This document shows positions 40,595-49,239 of a DNA stretch of 64,000 nt, in pieces. The stretch comes from Neodiprion pinetum (taxonomy: Eukaryota > Arthropoda > Insecta > Hymenoptera > Diprionidae). Both the position numbers and the translations under genes were made by a program. The stretch covers positions 20,358,970 through 20,422,969 of the forward strand of contig NC_060237.1 of the NCBI RefSeq assembly GCF_021155775.2, given 5' to 3'. Position 1 is the first letter of the stretch; each line of letters begins with the position of its first letter. Below the pieces are notes generated by a model. The model saw nothing but the letters and a program-made list of their open reading frames with translations. It ran no database searches and was not told the origin of the DNA.

Positions 40595-43373
40595 GCGTGA
40601 CATGCATACTTTTTATACATATGTATTCGTTTCTTATCTTTTCTTCTACATACTTATAATATTCAATGCCACCAATTCAATTTACCGTCGTCACACGGCG
40701 ATAAGTCATTATGATTTACATCATCGTCGTCATATTATTATTATTCTATACTGTTACATATATTACAATCGTGTAATTTTCTTCTATCTACAATTCGAGA
40801 GTTGATTATTTTATTTAAGGTGATCCGTGGTGGTTAAAATTCGATAATACGTTCTTTTAAAATATGTTATACAGTTGTTATACAAACCAAAACTTATGTA
40901 ACGGTTACTAATCGATAAGCAAGGTTATCAACGCGGTGAGGTGGAAAAAAAACAAAAAAACAGTTTTATTATTCTCCTGTAAATTTTTTGAATTATCTTT
41001 CATTGGTTGTTTTTTTTCCTCCCCCAACGATTCTACTTTCTTCTCTGAAATTATACTCGACAACCAAAGAAGGGATTAAGCAATGCAAAATAACGACAAC
41101 AAACGGAGTTGAGATTATATCGAGAATTTGCGATATTCAAATATGGACAAACCGGCGATCTAAAACAAATAAAAAAAAAAATTATAAATGACTAAATGTG
41201 TGTACATTATTTTTAATAGAAATAAAACGAACGTTCGATTGAATCCTTCGTTTCAGTTGTGAAATTTGTGAGAAATAAAAGAAAAAAAAACATCTCAATA
41301 ACGCTCTCACGGGTGAAAAACAAATACCTAAATGATTAATTATTATATTTTCATTCGTGTGATTCATTCATTCGAACCGGAAATGAAGTAGTAATGTAAT
41401 TTAATGAAAATGGATGATACGACACGAAGTTGGTACGTACAATATACCTCAAGTATTTTATAGATTATGATAGAAGCGATATTGATTAAAGGCGATACGA
41501 AAATAAATGAATAACGAGAAAAAAAAATTCTCAAGATAAAATAAATATATATTATACGTAGGTATATATAACAGATAGATTGAACGCGATTTAATTTTCG
41601 TTCACCTTTATAACAACGTGCGTTAATACCAACCTAATCGTAGTCTTGTCTCTTATCGTCGATAAAATAAATTATTATTATCATTATCATTCAAGGCGAA
41701 CAAATGAAAATAGTGTCCAAAGCAATTGATCCGCACAGCTGTAGGTTGTAACCCAAGCAAAGGTATTTATTCACGCGAGCTTTGCATATTTTACACATAA
41801 AACGAGCGTGGCAAATGATTAAAAAAAAAAAGAAAAAAAAACTAATATTTCTGTTGATTGCAGTGAAACTTTAAGCAGCTTTCGATTCTTTCGATGCAGA
41901 GTATGCAACAATTGCTATCGTATACACAGATTTACGTTGTGTATAACCGTAAATTTAAATAAAATTTAAAGAAAATATAAAAAAAAACTCTAAAACTGGT
42001 AGTAATAATAATAACGATAATAATGATGGTAATTGATAATAATACTGTTGAATGAATAGAGGAAAAAATTTCTAAATAAATATACCGATTCAGGTTTTAA
42101 TTACATATTCGAAGCGCGCATGTATAATAAAAATAAATCGAGTTTTTGCAAGACTTAAAATGCACCCCGCACGTTGTATGGATGGTTATGGCTGTTACAC
42201 GTAATGATTCTCGCTTATTGTTAGGCAAATCACACATGCATACGTAGTATAAGCGTACAGTGTACAACGCCATAATCGTAGGCAGCACGGGGGGATGTTT
42301 TGGGTCATTAACTCACAAGCGAAAAGCCGTTAGACTAGAAGGGCTGCTTTCTGCCTTCTCCACACGCCGGTGGATTACGTCAGCATAATTTTAACAAGGA
42401 ATGACTCACGCGAATGTATCCAAAGAATATGGGGGGAAAATGGGAATAATTTTCATAGAAATTGTATGGTGAAAGATTTGAAAAAAAATTAAGAATAATA
42501 AAAACCCGACGCCAAATTTCCATTTTCATCGTTACTTTTTTTCTCCATCTTAATACGTACGACTAAAGTTTTCGCGATATCGAATCGTTTTTCAGATCTT
42601 TTAATCAACTGTTATCATCACCAACGGTGAAAAATCAAACTGTAATTAAAAAATATAACCTAGTCAATATCGCGCTCTGCACGATACGCAAAATTAAAAA
42701 ATCCCATACTGTAAATTTTTATAACACTCAAGTTTCCATTCACGCGTGTTAATAAAAAAAAATTTAACCGTTACACGTGCAATTGTTATTGTACGATGTG
42801 AAAATATTATTTATAAAAAATCTGGTCAAATGGGGTAATGCTAGTGAATAGGTAAATAATTATTCTTCTGTTGTTTAATTTTAAAATAAATCGAAGAAAC
42901 AACGATCTGCTTGATTTGAGAAAAGTTACGATCCAATATAATAATACATAATTACACTGTGGGAAATTATTGAAAGAAAAGAAACGCACAGAGTAGATGC
43001 TGCATGAGAGAAACAAAAAAAACGAAGGAAAAAACAGGCAGCCAGCAAAACGCAATGAGAAAATGTGGTGCGCTCTTTAATGATGCCATGCAGGCCGATG
43101 TTGCGTAATTACTTCTGTTCACCTTCCGCGTGTTCAAAGTGATGGTAATATTTTTAGTTATTGTGCACAGAAGTGATGTGAGTGCGGTTTACGTATGACA
43201 GAAGTAGTTTCAGGTTACCGCCACATTAAGATCGTGGGGTGAGAATAAGAAAAATAAGAAGAATGCGAAACACAAAATGCGCATACGTTGCAGTGTTATT
43301 CAAAAGCTTCAATAGAAATTAGAATTCCCATGTGTATATATATATATATATATCGTGATGTCATGGAATATCC

Positions 43374-43441
<68 letters not shown>

Positions 43442-43457
43442 ATATTCCATGACATCA

Positions 43458-43492
<35 letters not shown>

Positions 43493-46400
43493 GGATATTC
43501 CATGACATCACGATCAAGATTCTACGTCTCAGCGTATCTGAAGTATGATTTAAATACTTGAAACAAAACCCACTTTCTAGAATCTCAAAAAATTCAGAAA
43601 AATCTTATCAAATATAACAAAATTTTTGACACGTATTAGAAGATGGAGATTTCATAACTTCAAAAGATGAATAAGAAAAATAATAAAAACACAAAGAAAA
43701 GATTATTATTATATTCATTCTTATGCAAAAAATGCAATCAAATAATAATTGTTTTCTTTTTAAAATATTTTTCTTATTCATCTTATGAATTTATGAAATT
43801 TCTATCTTCTAATACGTGTCAAAAATTTTGTTATATTTGATAAGATTTTTCTGAATTTTTTGAGATCTTCGAAAATGGTTTTTGGTTTTTTTTTTTTGAA
43901 TTTTTTAAGTCGTACTTTTGATACGCCGGGTCAAAGGATTCTGAAAAAAATTTCGAACACGTTTTTCGTCGTGTACTTTCGTAAAAAAAATAAATCATAA
44001 AGCCAATCCGAGACATGATCGACGTGGTAACTTGATCGTGCTGTCATGGAATGCCCCATATGTTTATACACACACACACACACACACACACGTATATACA
44101 GTATATACCTATACCTTCCGTACGAGATGCATAAATTCGTTTTGACGAACGTTGATTAAATAATATTTACGAACCGCAAGCGTTTTCATTCAAGTTTATT
44201 GTGCCAGCTGGCGAATTTTCTTACGCGAATACCTTGATTATAAAAGCAAAGAGCTCCGCGCGTGTACGAAATTACAAAAAAGTGTCCTCTACGTCTTCCG
44301 CCGCGAATTGTGCAATTTTATTATTTGCAAAAACACGCACCCACGCAGTGGTATAAAGAAACATGTCGAGTGATCTGCAGTTAGTTCAACAAACAGACTC
44401 ACACTACGATATTAAGACATGCACTAGGAATAAAATAGTCTAGGAAATTTCTCTGGAAGGAACGGAATGTTTAAGAAGTTCGGTACGTGGTTGTAAAATT
44501 AAAATTTTTAACGATGACGGTATCAAAAAAAAAAAAAAAAAAAATATTTCAGCCAATCGTTAGAAAACAGTATTTTGAGTGAAATAAGAAATTGTAGAAT
44601 CAATAGAACGAATCTACTAGTAGATTTTGGACAATTTTGAAATTAAGCATAGATTTTGAAGCTTTTGTTATCAATTCGGTCATTTATCTTTTTTTCTTTC
44701 ATAGATACCTTCGTAACTTGGAAATACAATAATTCGATAAACATACTCAACGTACAAACAGTATCGATTTTCGGCCAACAAATCCTTTTAAGTAGACTTC
44801 ATAGCCGTGGGACCAAAAATTATCAATAAAATAGAAATACGAGAAGAGCAGCTGGAGACCCTGAGAAATCGATTATTATGATAGTAGTAATAATAATAAT
44901 ATGCAATAAGAAAATTGCGATATGATTAATAAACCCACAATAAAAATAACAAACCCGTGGATAAAATTCTAATTCGAATGCGGTTAAATAACATAACAAT
45001 AAATCACGAACTCGGTCTAGGTTTTTTTATATATACCTCTTCTTGGAATATGCATTAAATGAATTAAAAAAATTAAAAAAACCACACACAAAGTTGAAAT
45101 TTGTTTGTAACGGGCATGTAGAGATGCGTTAAAAAAAAAAGAATTACTTCAGAACCTCAAGAAAATGTCGGAAATTCAGTGGTAAACTGCTGGATAAATA
45201 AACAAAGCACATAATATATCTTGCATATTTGGTAAACATAATATCTTAAAAGTCATTTTTGAAAGTTGTAAAATCGTGATTTTTTTTAAATGTTTTATCG
45301 ATTTAACGTACATACATACTCACAAAGTTGATGTTCGCAATGTGTTAACATAAGACACAACACGTTTTTGATAACTATCATCGCTCCTCGGCAACCTGAC
45401 AATGATCGGCAAAAAAGCATGAAATGCTCATTCCTATGCACCCCAATTTTCAAGGATCAAAATACCGCTCAATTTCAAAATTTTTGTCAGTTTCATCAGA
45501 ATTATGAATTATTCACACAAGGGCGGGGTTCAAGTTCCGAATTTGAAAGGTTCGGAAAGCGCCTAATTTCGCATTATTTTGTGGTGAAACTCGAAGCAAA
45601 AAAATCAAACTTTGACGAAACAACAAAGTTTCGAACGATCGAAAACCCGACGGTTTAAGGTTCCGAAAATTCAAGTTACGATCCAGCAAAATGTCGAAAA
45701 ATAAAGTTTCGGTTCAATAGAATTTCAAAAATTAAAATATACTTACACACCGCAGATTATTCAACGAGTGGGTTTAAAATATCGGAAGAACCGAAAATTA
45801 GAATGACCAGGATTCCGAACAGAAGAATATCCAAAATCCAAAACAAAGAAAAAGATCAGAATGGTGAAATTTCACCAAGCCAGAAATTCACAGAACTGAA
45901 AATCTTCGATCATTCGGCGTTTCGATGTTTCGGATTTATAAATTTTCGCCCTTTCGGAACTTTGCACTTGCGGAACTTTGAGCGCCGGCGGGTTTCGGAA
46001 ACTTTTGATGTTTCGTCAAAGTTTGATTTCTTTACTCTAAGTTTCGTGAGCAACAAATTCGTAACTCGGCGCTTTCAGGACTTTTCAAATTCGTAATTTC
46101 AACCCCTACTATTCAACCCCAATATTGTAAATAAAAAATTATAAAAAAAAAAAAAAAAACATTACTCTTACACATTTTCACCAGAACGAGATACGATAAT
46201 CCCGACTAAAATGCGTCAACGCCTGCAAGGTGGCAGAAAAATTTGCTACCAACAATAAGTGTACGGCAACAAAGAAAACAACAACAACTTGTTTTTCTCG
46301 CAGCTTTTCCGCCAACCCGTCAATACATGTACTGTGTTAATTCCTTCTGTATTTTTTTCCTCTTCTCATTTCCCTACAAACTTCTTATTCCTTGGTCCGA

Positions 46401-49239
46401 AAAATGAGGCGTGGCACGTTGTTGGTACAACAGCGGAGGCTGATATTACGACTCGTCGGTTTTCACACATTTTCAGTCTAATCCCGCTGTGGAAAATTAT
46501 TATCGATCTCAAAGCATTTACAACGGCGGCGTGAAGACTGATAGTGACTGTACTGATATTATAACAACAGTTTTTATCGAACCAATAATCGTGTTACGTC
46601 GTAAATGATGAAATAATTTTACGATGCTGAAGTTGGTAACGTTAATATGTCGAATCGTTGAAACAAAAATTATTAATTTGCTCTTTTAGAATATCTGAAA
46701 AAGTTGAATTTACAAAATCTCAGTTTCTTGATATGCTGTATTTAACAGTTTACCAAATTTCAAGTAATCCTAAAGTTTCCAAATAACGTCTTTTTCCAAA
46801 GATGCATCATTACAAGAACGTTACAAGCGTTGGGCTGATGTAATTTTATAGCTCATCGAACAGTCCGCACGTGTGAGTTGCAACAATTCTTCAGGAATAT
46901 TAAACCGACGCGTGCATATTATGATAACGACAAATCATTGATCGATTTCGATTTGTAAGCGTGAGCATGATTCCGTAATTACAGATTTCACATGTAACAG
47001 AATGTTTTTTTTGATTTCTTTCTTTTTGAAGAGGGAGAAGAAGAAAGAAAAACCCTTGCGGATATTCATCGTTATAAGTTACCTCATTGTAAAATACTTA
47101 TAAACCTACATCAATTTTCCGTAATCGATGATACACAGACAGCACGAATCGTACGAAAGTAGATAAATAATTGCGGTTTACATTCGACGTATAATTATAT
47201 TGCGTCACTTTTTCCTTCTCGCATGGTTTTTCATTATTATGTACACGTTGTACATTAGATATCTCGCTCCATCATCGCCGATTTTGTATTTGTTACTGCA
47301 AATTACGCAACGAACAATCGCGAGTTTCCTGTAAGAAAAAACTTTCACCGAATCCTTGATAAATTCAATGAAAAACTTTACAGCAGGTGTAATATTTTTC
47401 CTACCCAAAAATCCATCGTAGGATATGTGAGGAACATTTACAAGTCGTCGCTATTACATAAAACTTTAACGTTTCCCTCTACAAATTGTCCAGTGTTTTT
47501 TCGTGAATTTTTATTTTTTTAACATCATTGTCATGCACAGAGCAACCAACTACTGATAACGTTTAATTACTAGAGTGTAAATAAACAAGAGGAAAGACTC
47601 GACTGAGCGTAGCAGCAGGGAAAATTATCAAAGCAGCAAAACGTTCGAGTTGATTCGAATATCAATTATAACCAACGGTACTAATTCCTTCGAATAATGT
47701 TCAAATCAATGCTCGAAGGAAAAATCAACGATGATAAATGGTGAGGAAAAAAGAAACTTATTATGATTAACGAATGAATGAATGAGTGAATCGTTTTCAC
47801 GTCGATGTTTTTCGCATTCTCCTAACCGACGACGATTATAATTGACAAGTAATTATTCGGGCTAATTAATTCCGTTCGTTCATCGAGACGGAAAACACGT
47901 GCAGGTATTTTACACGCGTCAAACACAAACGGCGAGAATACTTTCGAGGAAAATGAGAAATAAAACACGTTGGAAAATATAACATGTTGTTACTTTTCTG
48001 CGGATCTAAACCAAGGCGGAATTATCCGGCGTAATATTAGCTGCATTTACATAGCGACGGTAAAACACAGAGAGTACATATTTCGCAAGGAGAATTTGAA
48101 ATAATAAAATTAGATCGATTCGCCGATTCTTTTGTCGGTAAAAACGTAAGTTTGTTTTCAGGAAAACACGCCTGTGAAAAAAGTAAGTCGTTTTTCTCGC
48201 GATCCGTAACCGCATTACCGATAAACGATTGCAAAAATTCCCCGTCGACGAAGATACGGTAGATAGGCGAAAAACGTGTGAATAATTCTCTCATATCAGA
48301 GTGCAACTGATTGCTGGCTAGCAACAACTTTGAGAAGGCGGCACAATGCAGCAACAGCAGCAGAAATGAAGAAATGGGGCTGAAGTTAGTAACGTTATTG
48401 AAATGACTTAATCTTCGGAATAATCGTTATTTCACAATTGCAGGTATGTCTGAAATGCGGTAAATTATAATAAGGCAAAACTTGTTCACATTTTAAAGAT
48501 TCAACTTACTGCAGTCGGTATAAACTTGCAAAATATTAATCACCCCCCGCCCAAATATTTTGCTACGTTAACGTTACTAACTTCAGCCTCCTCGTACGAA
48601 GATGACGCTGAAGTTAGTAGCGTTATCGTAATGATATACTTTTCGTAAAAACCGTAATTTCACAATTTCACAAATTCCTGAAATGCGGTAAATCGTAACA
48701 AAGCAAGACTTGTTCACATTTTCAAGATTCAACTTACTCGTTTCCAAAGTCACTATAACCTTGTAAAATAGTAATTTTTCCAGCCAATGTTTCGTTACGC
48801 GAACGTTACCAACTTCAGCCTCGTACGAGAGAAGGAAAGGAATCGGTTGCGTACATAATACGGTGTAAAATCCCCGCACAGCGATGTGGGTGGGTGCGTA
48901 AGAATATTTGAAGGTTAGGTTGGGTTTAACTATAGATTTCTCGGCGATAGATCGCAGATTCGATTGGTTGCTTGTAGTGATATCAGTATCGTACTCACCG
49001 AGTCTTAGCTCGCCAAAATTTCCACAACCGATTTTCTTCCCGACTCGAAAATTCGGTCCAACCATCAAAACTCCGGAGGATGATGTCACGCTGTGCCGGG
49101 ATGCGTGCATGTTGGCCCGGGCGGCAGCGTTTCCGCTACCCCTCGACGTCCTCTTGGCAGCTTCTTGATCCCGGTCACGTTCACCACCCCGGGTTATTTC
49201 TTTGTTGGCCCGAGGGTCGCGGCTCTCGCGTTTTTCCAT
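881..49239 (-). CDS. gish: Casein kinase 1 gamma (gilgamesh type), spliced gene, last exon missing
   Basis: Membrane-associated Ser/Thr kinase of the CK1 gamma family; known roles are phosphorylation of LRP6/Arrow in Wnt signalling and vesicle trafficking. Coding exons in transcription order: 49239-48999, 10960-10920, 10479-10410, 9891-9743, 9032-8798, 8603-8284, 4529-4449, (3920-3849 optional), 2534-2409, 987-881. All junctions keep phase, giving 456 complete codons without the optional exon. Visible motifs are the glycine loop GKKIGCGNFGELRLG (residues 67-81), the lysine in VAIKM (93), YRDVKPEN (Asp about 183), DFGLAKEY (Asp about 206), and the CK1-specific SIN in place of APE. The tail has STPVGSLQTGHE and LTPADRHGSVQVVSS, the insect CK1 gamma signature. 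The final exon with the Cys-rich palmitoylation tail is not seen. The start is the ATG at 49239, which opens a basic 60-residue leader before the kinase domain. Confidence 0.95.
988..2408 (-). other. gish intron between coding exons 9 and 8
   Basis: 1.4 kb of AT-rich intron with a TA run at about 1866-1896. Short reading frames here show no homology and are not taken as genes. Confidence 0.8.
2409..2534 (-). CDS. gish: gish coding exon 8: Gly-rich linker and LTPADRHGSVQ
   Basis: A 126-nt exon in phase 0 at both ends, with a cgtacag acceptor and a gtgagt donor. It encodes 42 residues: a glycine/valine-rich linker (GVTGVGVGGGGGKGVGAVWP), then TLTPADRHGSVQ, a conserved CK1 gamma tail motif. Confidence 0.93.
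2535..3848 (-). other. gish intron between exon 8 and the cassette candidate
   Basis: 1.3 kb of AT-rich intron. I see no repeat, RNA gene or coding signal in it. Confidence 0.75.
3849..3920 (-). CDS. gish: Candidate in-frame cassette exon of gish
   Basis: A 72-nt open block between a strong acceptor (cttgttcag) and a strong donor (gtaagc). Only one of its three frames is open, and that frame is phase 0 at both ends, exactly what the flanking exons (4449 and 2534) require. It would insert 24 acidic residues, beginning ECDDFEEDV and ending NVEMQGNY. I do not recall this segment from standard CK1 gamma proteins, so it is best read as an alternatively used exon. RNA evidence is not available here. 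Confidence 0.55.
4017..4072. repeat. Short hairpin in the intron upstream of the cassette exon
   Basis: ATTCCTTCTGT at 4024-4034 pairs perfectly with ACAGAAGGAAT at 4058-4068. The stem extends through AAGTATT/ATACTT after a 3-nt bulge. It lies about 100 nt upstream (on the gish strand) of the cassette acceptor. Confidence 0.6.
4449..4529 (-). CDS. gish: gish coding exon 7: STPVGSLQTGHE tail segment
   Basis: An 81-nt exon in phase 0 at both ends, with a tttgcag acceptor and a gtaatc donor. It encodes 27 residues, STPVGSLQTGHEIVVSPNRD followed by RHPTTNK, as in insect gish C-terminal tails. Confidence 0.93.
4530..8283 (-). other. gish intron between coding exons 7 and 6
   Basis: 3.75 kb of AT-rich intron. 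It contains a short CT run at about 6171-6190 and homopolymer A tracts. No coding exon fitting the kinase was found; the proteins on either side join directly (GKTM to STPVG), so none is needed. Confidence 0.75.
8284..8603 (-). CDS. gish: gish coding exon 6: kinase C-lobe
   Basis: A 320-nt exon with a ttatcag acceptor and a gtgggt donor. It encodes 107 residues from EQSRRDDLEALGHMF to FDWTGKTM, covering the rest of the C-lobe and ending in phase 0. Conservation with animal CK1 gamma is very high through [20 protein letters not shown]. Confidence 0.96.
8798..9032 (-). CDS. gish: gish coding exon 5: catalytic loop and activation segment
   Basis: A 235-nt exon with a cttcgcag-type acceptor and a gtaatt donor, ending in phase 1. 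It holds the catalytic loop YRDVKPENFLIG, the Mg-binding DFGLAKEYIDLET and the substrate-recognition segment HKSLTGTARYMSINTHLGK. All catalytic residues are intact. Confidence 0.96.
9033..9742 (-). other. gish intron between coding exons 5 and 4
   Basis: 710 bp of AT-rich intron; nothing further recognised. Confidence 0.8.
9743..9891 (-). CDS. gish: gish coding exon 4: hinge region of the kinase
   Basis: A 149-nt exon with a catatag acceptor and a gtgagt donor. Joined to exon 3 it gives 50 residues, including the hinge sequence FYFGPCGKYNALVMELLGPS and LEDLFDLCGRRFSLKTVL, both characteristic of CK1 gamma. It ends in phase 0. Confidence 0.95.
9892..10409 (-). other. gish intron between coding exons 4 and 3
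   Basis: 518 bp with a purine-rich A tract (about 10064-10094) and TA runs at about 10318-10340. The next intron (10480-10919) is also plain. Confidence 0.8.
10410..10479 (-). CDS. gish: gish coding exon 3: EPMKSKAPQLHLEYRFYKLL
   Basis: A 70-nt exon between a ttccag acceptor and a gtgagt donor, entering in phase 0 and leaving in phase 1. It encodes the alphaC region of the CK1 gamma N-lobe. An in-frame Met upstream of the acceptor is intronic and is not a start. Confidence 0.95.
10920..10960 (-). CDS. gish: gish coding exon 2: VAIK lysine
   Basis: A 41-nt micro-exon too short for ORF calling. Acceptor ttgcag and donor gttagt. With the G left over from exon 1 it reads GKNLYNNEHVAIKM, which supplies the ATP-anchoring lysine. 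It enters in phase 1 and leaves in phase 0. Confidence 0.95.
14577..14935. repeat. Large foldback element, 155-bp arms
   Basis: The arm at 14577-14731, starting GTACACTTGGGGACAATGAA, is repeated in reverse complement at 14782-14935, ending TTCATTGTCCCCAAGTGTAC, with a loop of only 50 bp. Matches run through the whole arm with scattered substitutions. It looks like a foldback MITE and would form a long hairpin in the intron RNA. Confidence 0.9.
15098..16185. repeat. 1.1-kb inverted repeat with a MITE copy inside its loop
   Basis: About 95 bases at 15098-15192 (containing GCTGAGATACACGC and GGGAGACTGAAAAAAA) recur in reverse complement at about 16090-16185 (TTTTTCTCAGTCTCCCAG ... GCGTGTATCTCAAA). 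The loop contains one GAAGTTAGTAACG-family MITE. The boundaries are approximate. Confidence 0.65.
15436..15622. mobile_element. MITE copy a, GAAGTTAGTAACGTTATCG family
   Basis: The left end GTTAATAACCTTATCGTAAC and the right end GTTACGATAACGTTACTAAC are inverted copies of each other. The interior has GTTTTGTTTTATTACGGTTT, shared with the copy at 18303. No transposase is present. Confidence 0.8.
18204..18242. repeat. (AAT)n microsatellite
   Basis: About 13 uninterrupted AAT/ATA units in the gish intron. Confidence 0.95.
18303..18511. mobile_element. MITE copy b, GAAGTTAGTAACGTTATCG family
   Basis: The left end is GGAGTTAATAACGTTATCGT and the right end ATCGTTACGATAAAGCGACT then AACTTC. It shares a long interior with copy a in the same orientation. 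Non-autonomous. Confidence 0.8.
20104..20134. repeat. (GAAA)n microsatellite
   Basis: Seven GAAA units. Confidence 0.95.
20351..20984. repeat. Foldback element, 110-bp arms
   Basis: 20351-20460 (including AGTGGTTCCTGAACGCCATT) is the near reverse complement of 20874-20984 (including AATGGCGTTCAGGAACCAAT). The loop of about 410 bp is AT-rich. No coding capacity. Confidence 0.8.
23342..23365. repeat. (CATC)n microsatellite
   Basis: Five to six CATC units, with imperfect continuation. Confidence 0.9.
23805..24213 (+). repeat. Interspersed repeat of about 400 bp, copy 1
   Basis: Runs from CAACTAGAAAAATTCAGTAA to GACCGAGCGGTAACCGGAAC and slightly beyond. It matches 30872-31272 in reverse complement over nearly its full length, with about 15-20% substitutions by eye. 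No domain is recognised in its short open frames. Confidence 0.8.
24249..24316. repeat. (TTCTCC)n hexanucleotide repeat
   Basis: About nine TTCTCC/CTTCTC units. They create long Pro-Ser or Glu-Lys open frames in several phases that are not genes. Confidence 0.95.
24661..24775. mobile_element. Probable partial MITE copy, same family
   Basis: Only the right half is clear: CTGAATTTCAGACAATCCTG followed by AAAGTAACGTTGCTAACTTC. The left terminus was not found, so this may be a degraded or truncated copy. Confidence 0.45.
26744..27272. repeat. Foldback element, about 173-bp arms
   Basis: The arm at 26744-26916 (with CCTCGAGTTGATTTTTTAGA and GTATACTTACGGGC) pairs with 27100-27272 (with GCCCGTAAGTATGCG and TCTAGAAAATCAACTCGAGG). 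The loop is about 180 bp. MITE-like. Confidence 0.8.
30872..31272 (-). repeat. Interspersed repeat of about 400 bp, copy 2 (inverted)
   Basis: Begins GTTCCGGTTACCGCTCGGTC near 30891 and ends TACTGAATTTTTCTAGTT. It is the inverted partner of the copy at 23805, about 6.7 kb away in the same intron. Confidence 0.8.
31397..31428. repeat. (GA)n microsatellite
   Basis: Fifteen or more GA units. Confidence 0.95.
35300..35340 (+). repeat. Solitary tip of the GGGGCATTCCATG repeat family
   Basis: TATATGGGGCATTCCATGCC here matches the right tip of the foldback element ending at 44063 (CATGGAATGCCCCATATG in the other orientation). The rest of this copy was not delimited. Confidence 0.4.
36311..36851. 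mobile_element. hAT-like non-autonomous element with 8-bp target duplication
   Basis: Starts TAGGGATGGGCGATATCG and ends GCGCATCCATA, imperfect terminal inverted repeats. It is flanked on both sides by CTAAATAC (36303-36310 and 36852-36859), a perfect 8-bp direct repeat as made by hAT transposases. The interior is rich in ATCGATT motifs and has no transposase, so it must have been moved by an autonomous relative elsewhere. Confidence 0.85.
37459..37617. mobile_element. Small MITE with TTCTTGAATCAAGAA palindromes
   Basis: The left end CACGCAAAGAAAAC and the reverse complement of the right end CACACGGAAAAC form terminal repeats. They are followed by CTTGAATCAAGAAT at each side, itself a near palindrome. 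Two further degenerate copies of that palindrome lie inside. No coding capacity. Confidence 0.65.
39211..39234. repeat. (GGAA)n microsatellite
   Basis: Six AAGG units; a 14-base G run lies nearby at about 39061-39074. Confidence 0.9.
39471..39505. repeat. (AT)n microsatellite
   Basis: Seventeen AT units. Confidence 0.95.
40535..40589. repeat. (TA)n microsatellite
   Basis: About 27 uninterrupted TA units. Confidence 0.95.
43346..43515. repeat. TA-rich cruciform flanked by GATGTCATGGAATATCC arms
   Basis: GTGATGTCATGGAATATCCT before a TA tract of about 60 bp is matched in reverse by GGATATTCCATGACATCACG at 43440-43461 and again at 43491-43513, with a second TA tract between. It adjoins and shares its tip sequence with the foldback element at 43483. 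Confidence 0.7.
43483..44063. repeat. Foldback element with GG(G/A)GCATTCCATGAC-type tips
   Basis: From the left tip ATTCCATGACATCACGATCA to the right tip TGATCGTGCTGTCATGGAAT at about 44033-44052, the two halves are inverted copies. They are most similar at 43581-43690 against 43757-43866 (CTCAAAAAATTCAGAAAAAT). The outer arms are more diverged, and the loop is about 65 bp. Confidence 0.8.
44066..44091. repeat. (CA)n microsatellite
   Basis: Twelve CA units abutting the end of the foldback element at 44063. Confidence 0.95.
45521..46109. repeat. Foldback element rich in TTCGAAA motifs
   Basis: The left arm (GGGCGGGGTTCAAGTTCCGA onward, with AATCAAACTTTGACGAAACA) recurs inverted at the right end (TGTTTCGTCAAAGTTTGATT to AATTTCAACCCCTAC). 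The whole 589 bp is packed with TTCGAAA/TTCCGAAA words. No clean target duplication was found. Confidence 0.75.
46625..46840. mobile_element. MITE copy c, GAAGTTAGTAACGTTATCG family
   Basis: Starts GCTGAAGTTGGTAACGTTAA and ends near ATCATTACAAGAACGTTACA. The interior segment CAGTTTACCAAATTTC matches copies a and b. It is more diverged than the others. Confidence 0.65.
48379..48587. mobile_element. MITE copy d, first of a tandem pair
   Basis: Starts GCTGAAGTTAGTAACGTTAT and ends AACGTTACTAACTTCAGC, giving terminal inverted repeats of about 18 bp. The interior (CTGAAATGCGGTAAATTATA) is in the opposite orientation to copies a and b. It is followed by CTCGTACGA. Confidence 0.85.
48607..48819. 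mobile_element. MITE copy e, second of a tandem pair
   Basis: Same structure as the copy at 48379: GCTGAAGTTAGTAGCGTTAT at the left and AACGTTACCAACTTCAGC at the right, again followed by CTCGTACGA. The shared flank suggests a segmental tandem duplication. It lies 180 bp from the donor of gish exon 1. Confidence 0.85.
48999..49239 (-). CDS. gish: gish coding exon 1: N-terminal leader and glycine loop
   Basis: Starts with ATG at 49239-49237 and ends at a gtgagt donor in phase 1. It encodes 80 residues plus one base: an Arg/Glu/Asp-rich leader, then HASRHSVTSSSGVLMVGPNF and the nucleotide-binding glycine loop. Some CK1 gamma isoforms use alternative first exons, so other starts may exist in the 38-kb intron; I could not identify any. 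The reading frame continues past the donor but loses homology at once. Confidence 0.93.

Larger units (their letters stand above)
10961..48998 (-). other. Giant (38 kb) intron between gish coding exons 1 and 2
   Basis: This intron splits the glycine loop from the VAIK lysine. It is filled with microsatellites, MITEs and foldback repeats, which are listed separately. Open frames up to 163 codons occur (38135-38626 plus; 19533-20018 minus), but none shows a recognisable domain or splice logic. No nested protein gene, tRNA or rRNA was recognised. Stretches without a listed element are AT-rich intron in which I see nothing specific. Confidence 0.85.

Noticed and set aside
45368..46096. Two open frames of 96-97 codons
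   Set aside because: They lie in or over the TTCGAAA foldback element; the frames follow from its repetitive words.
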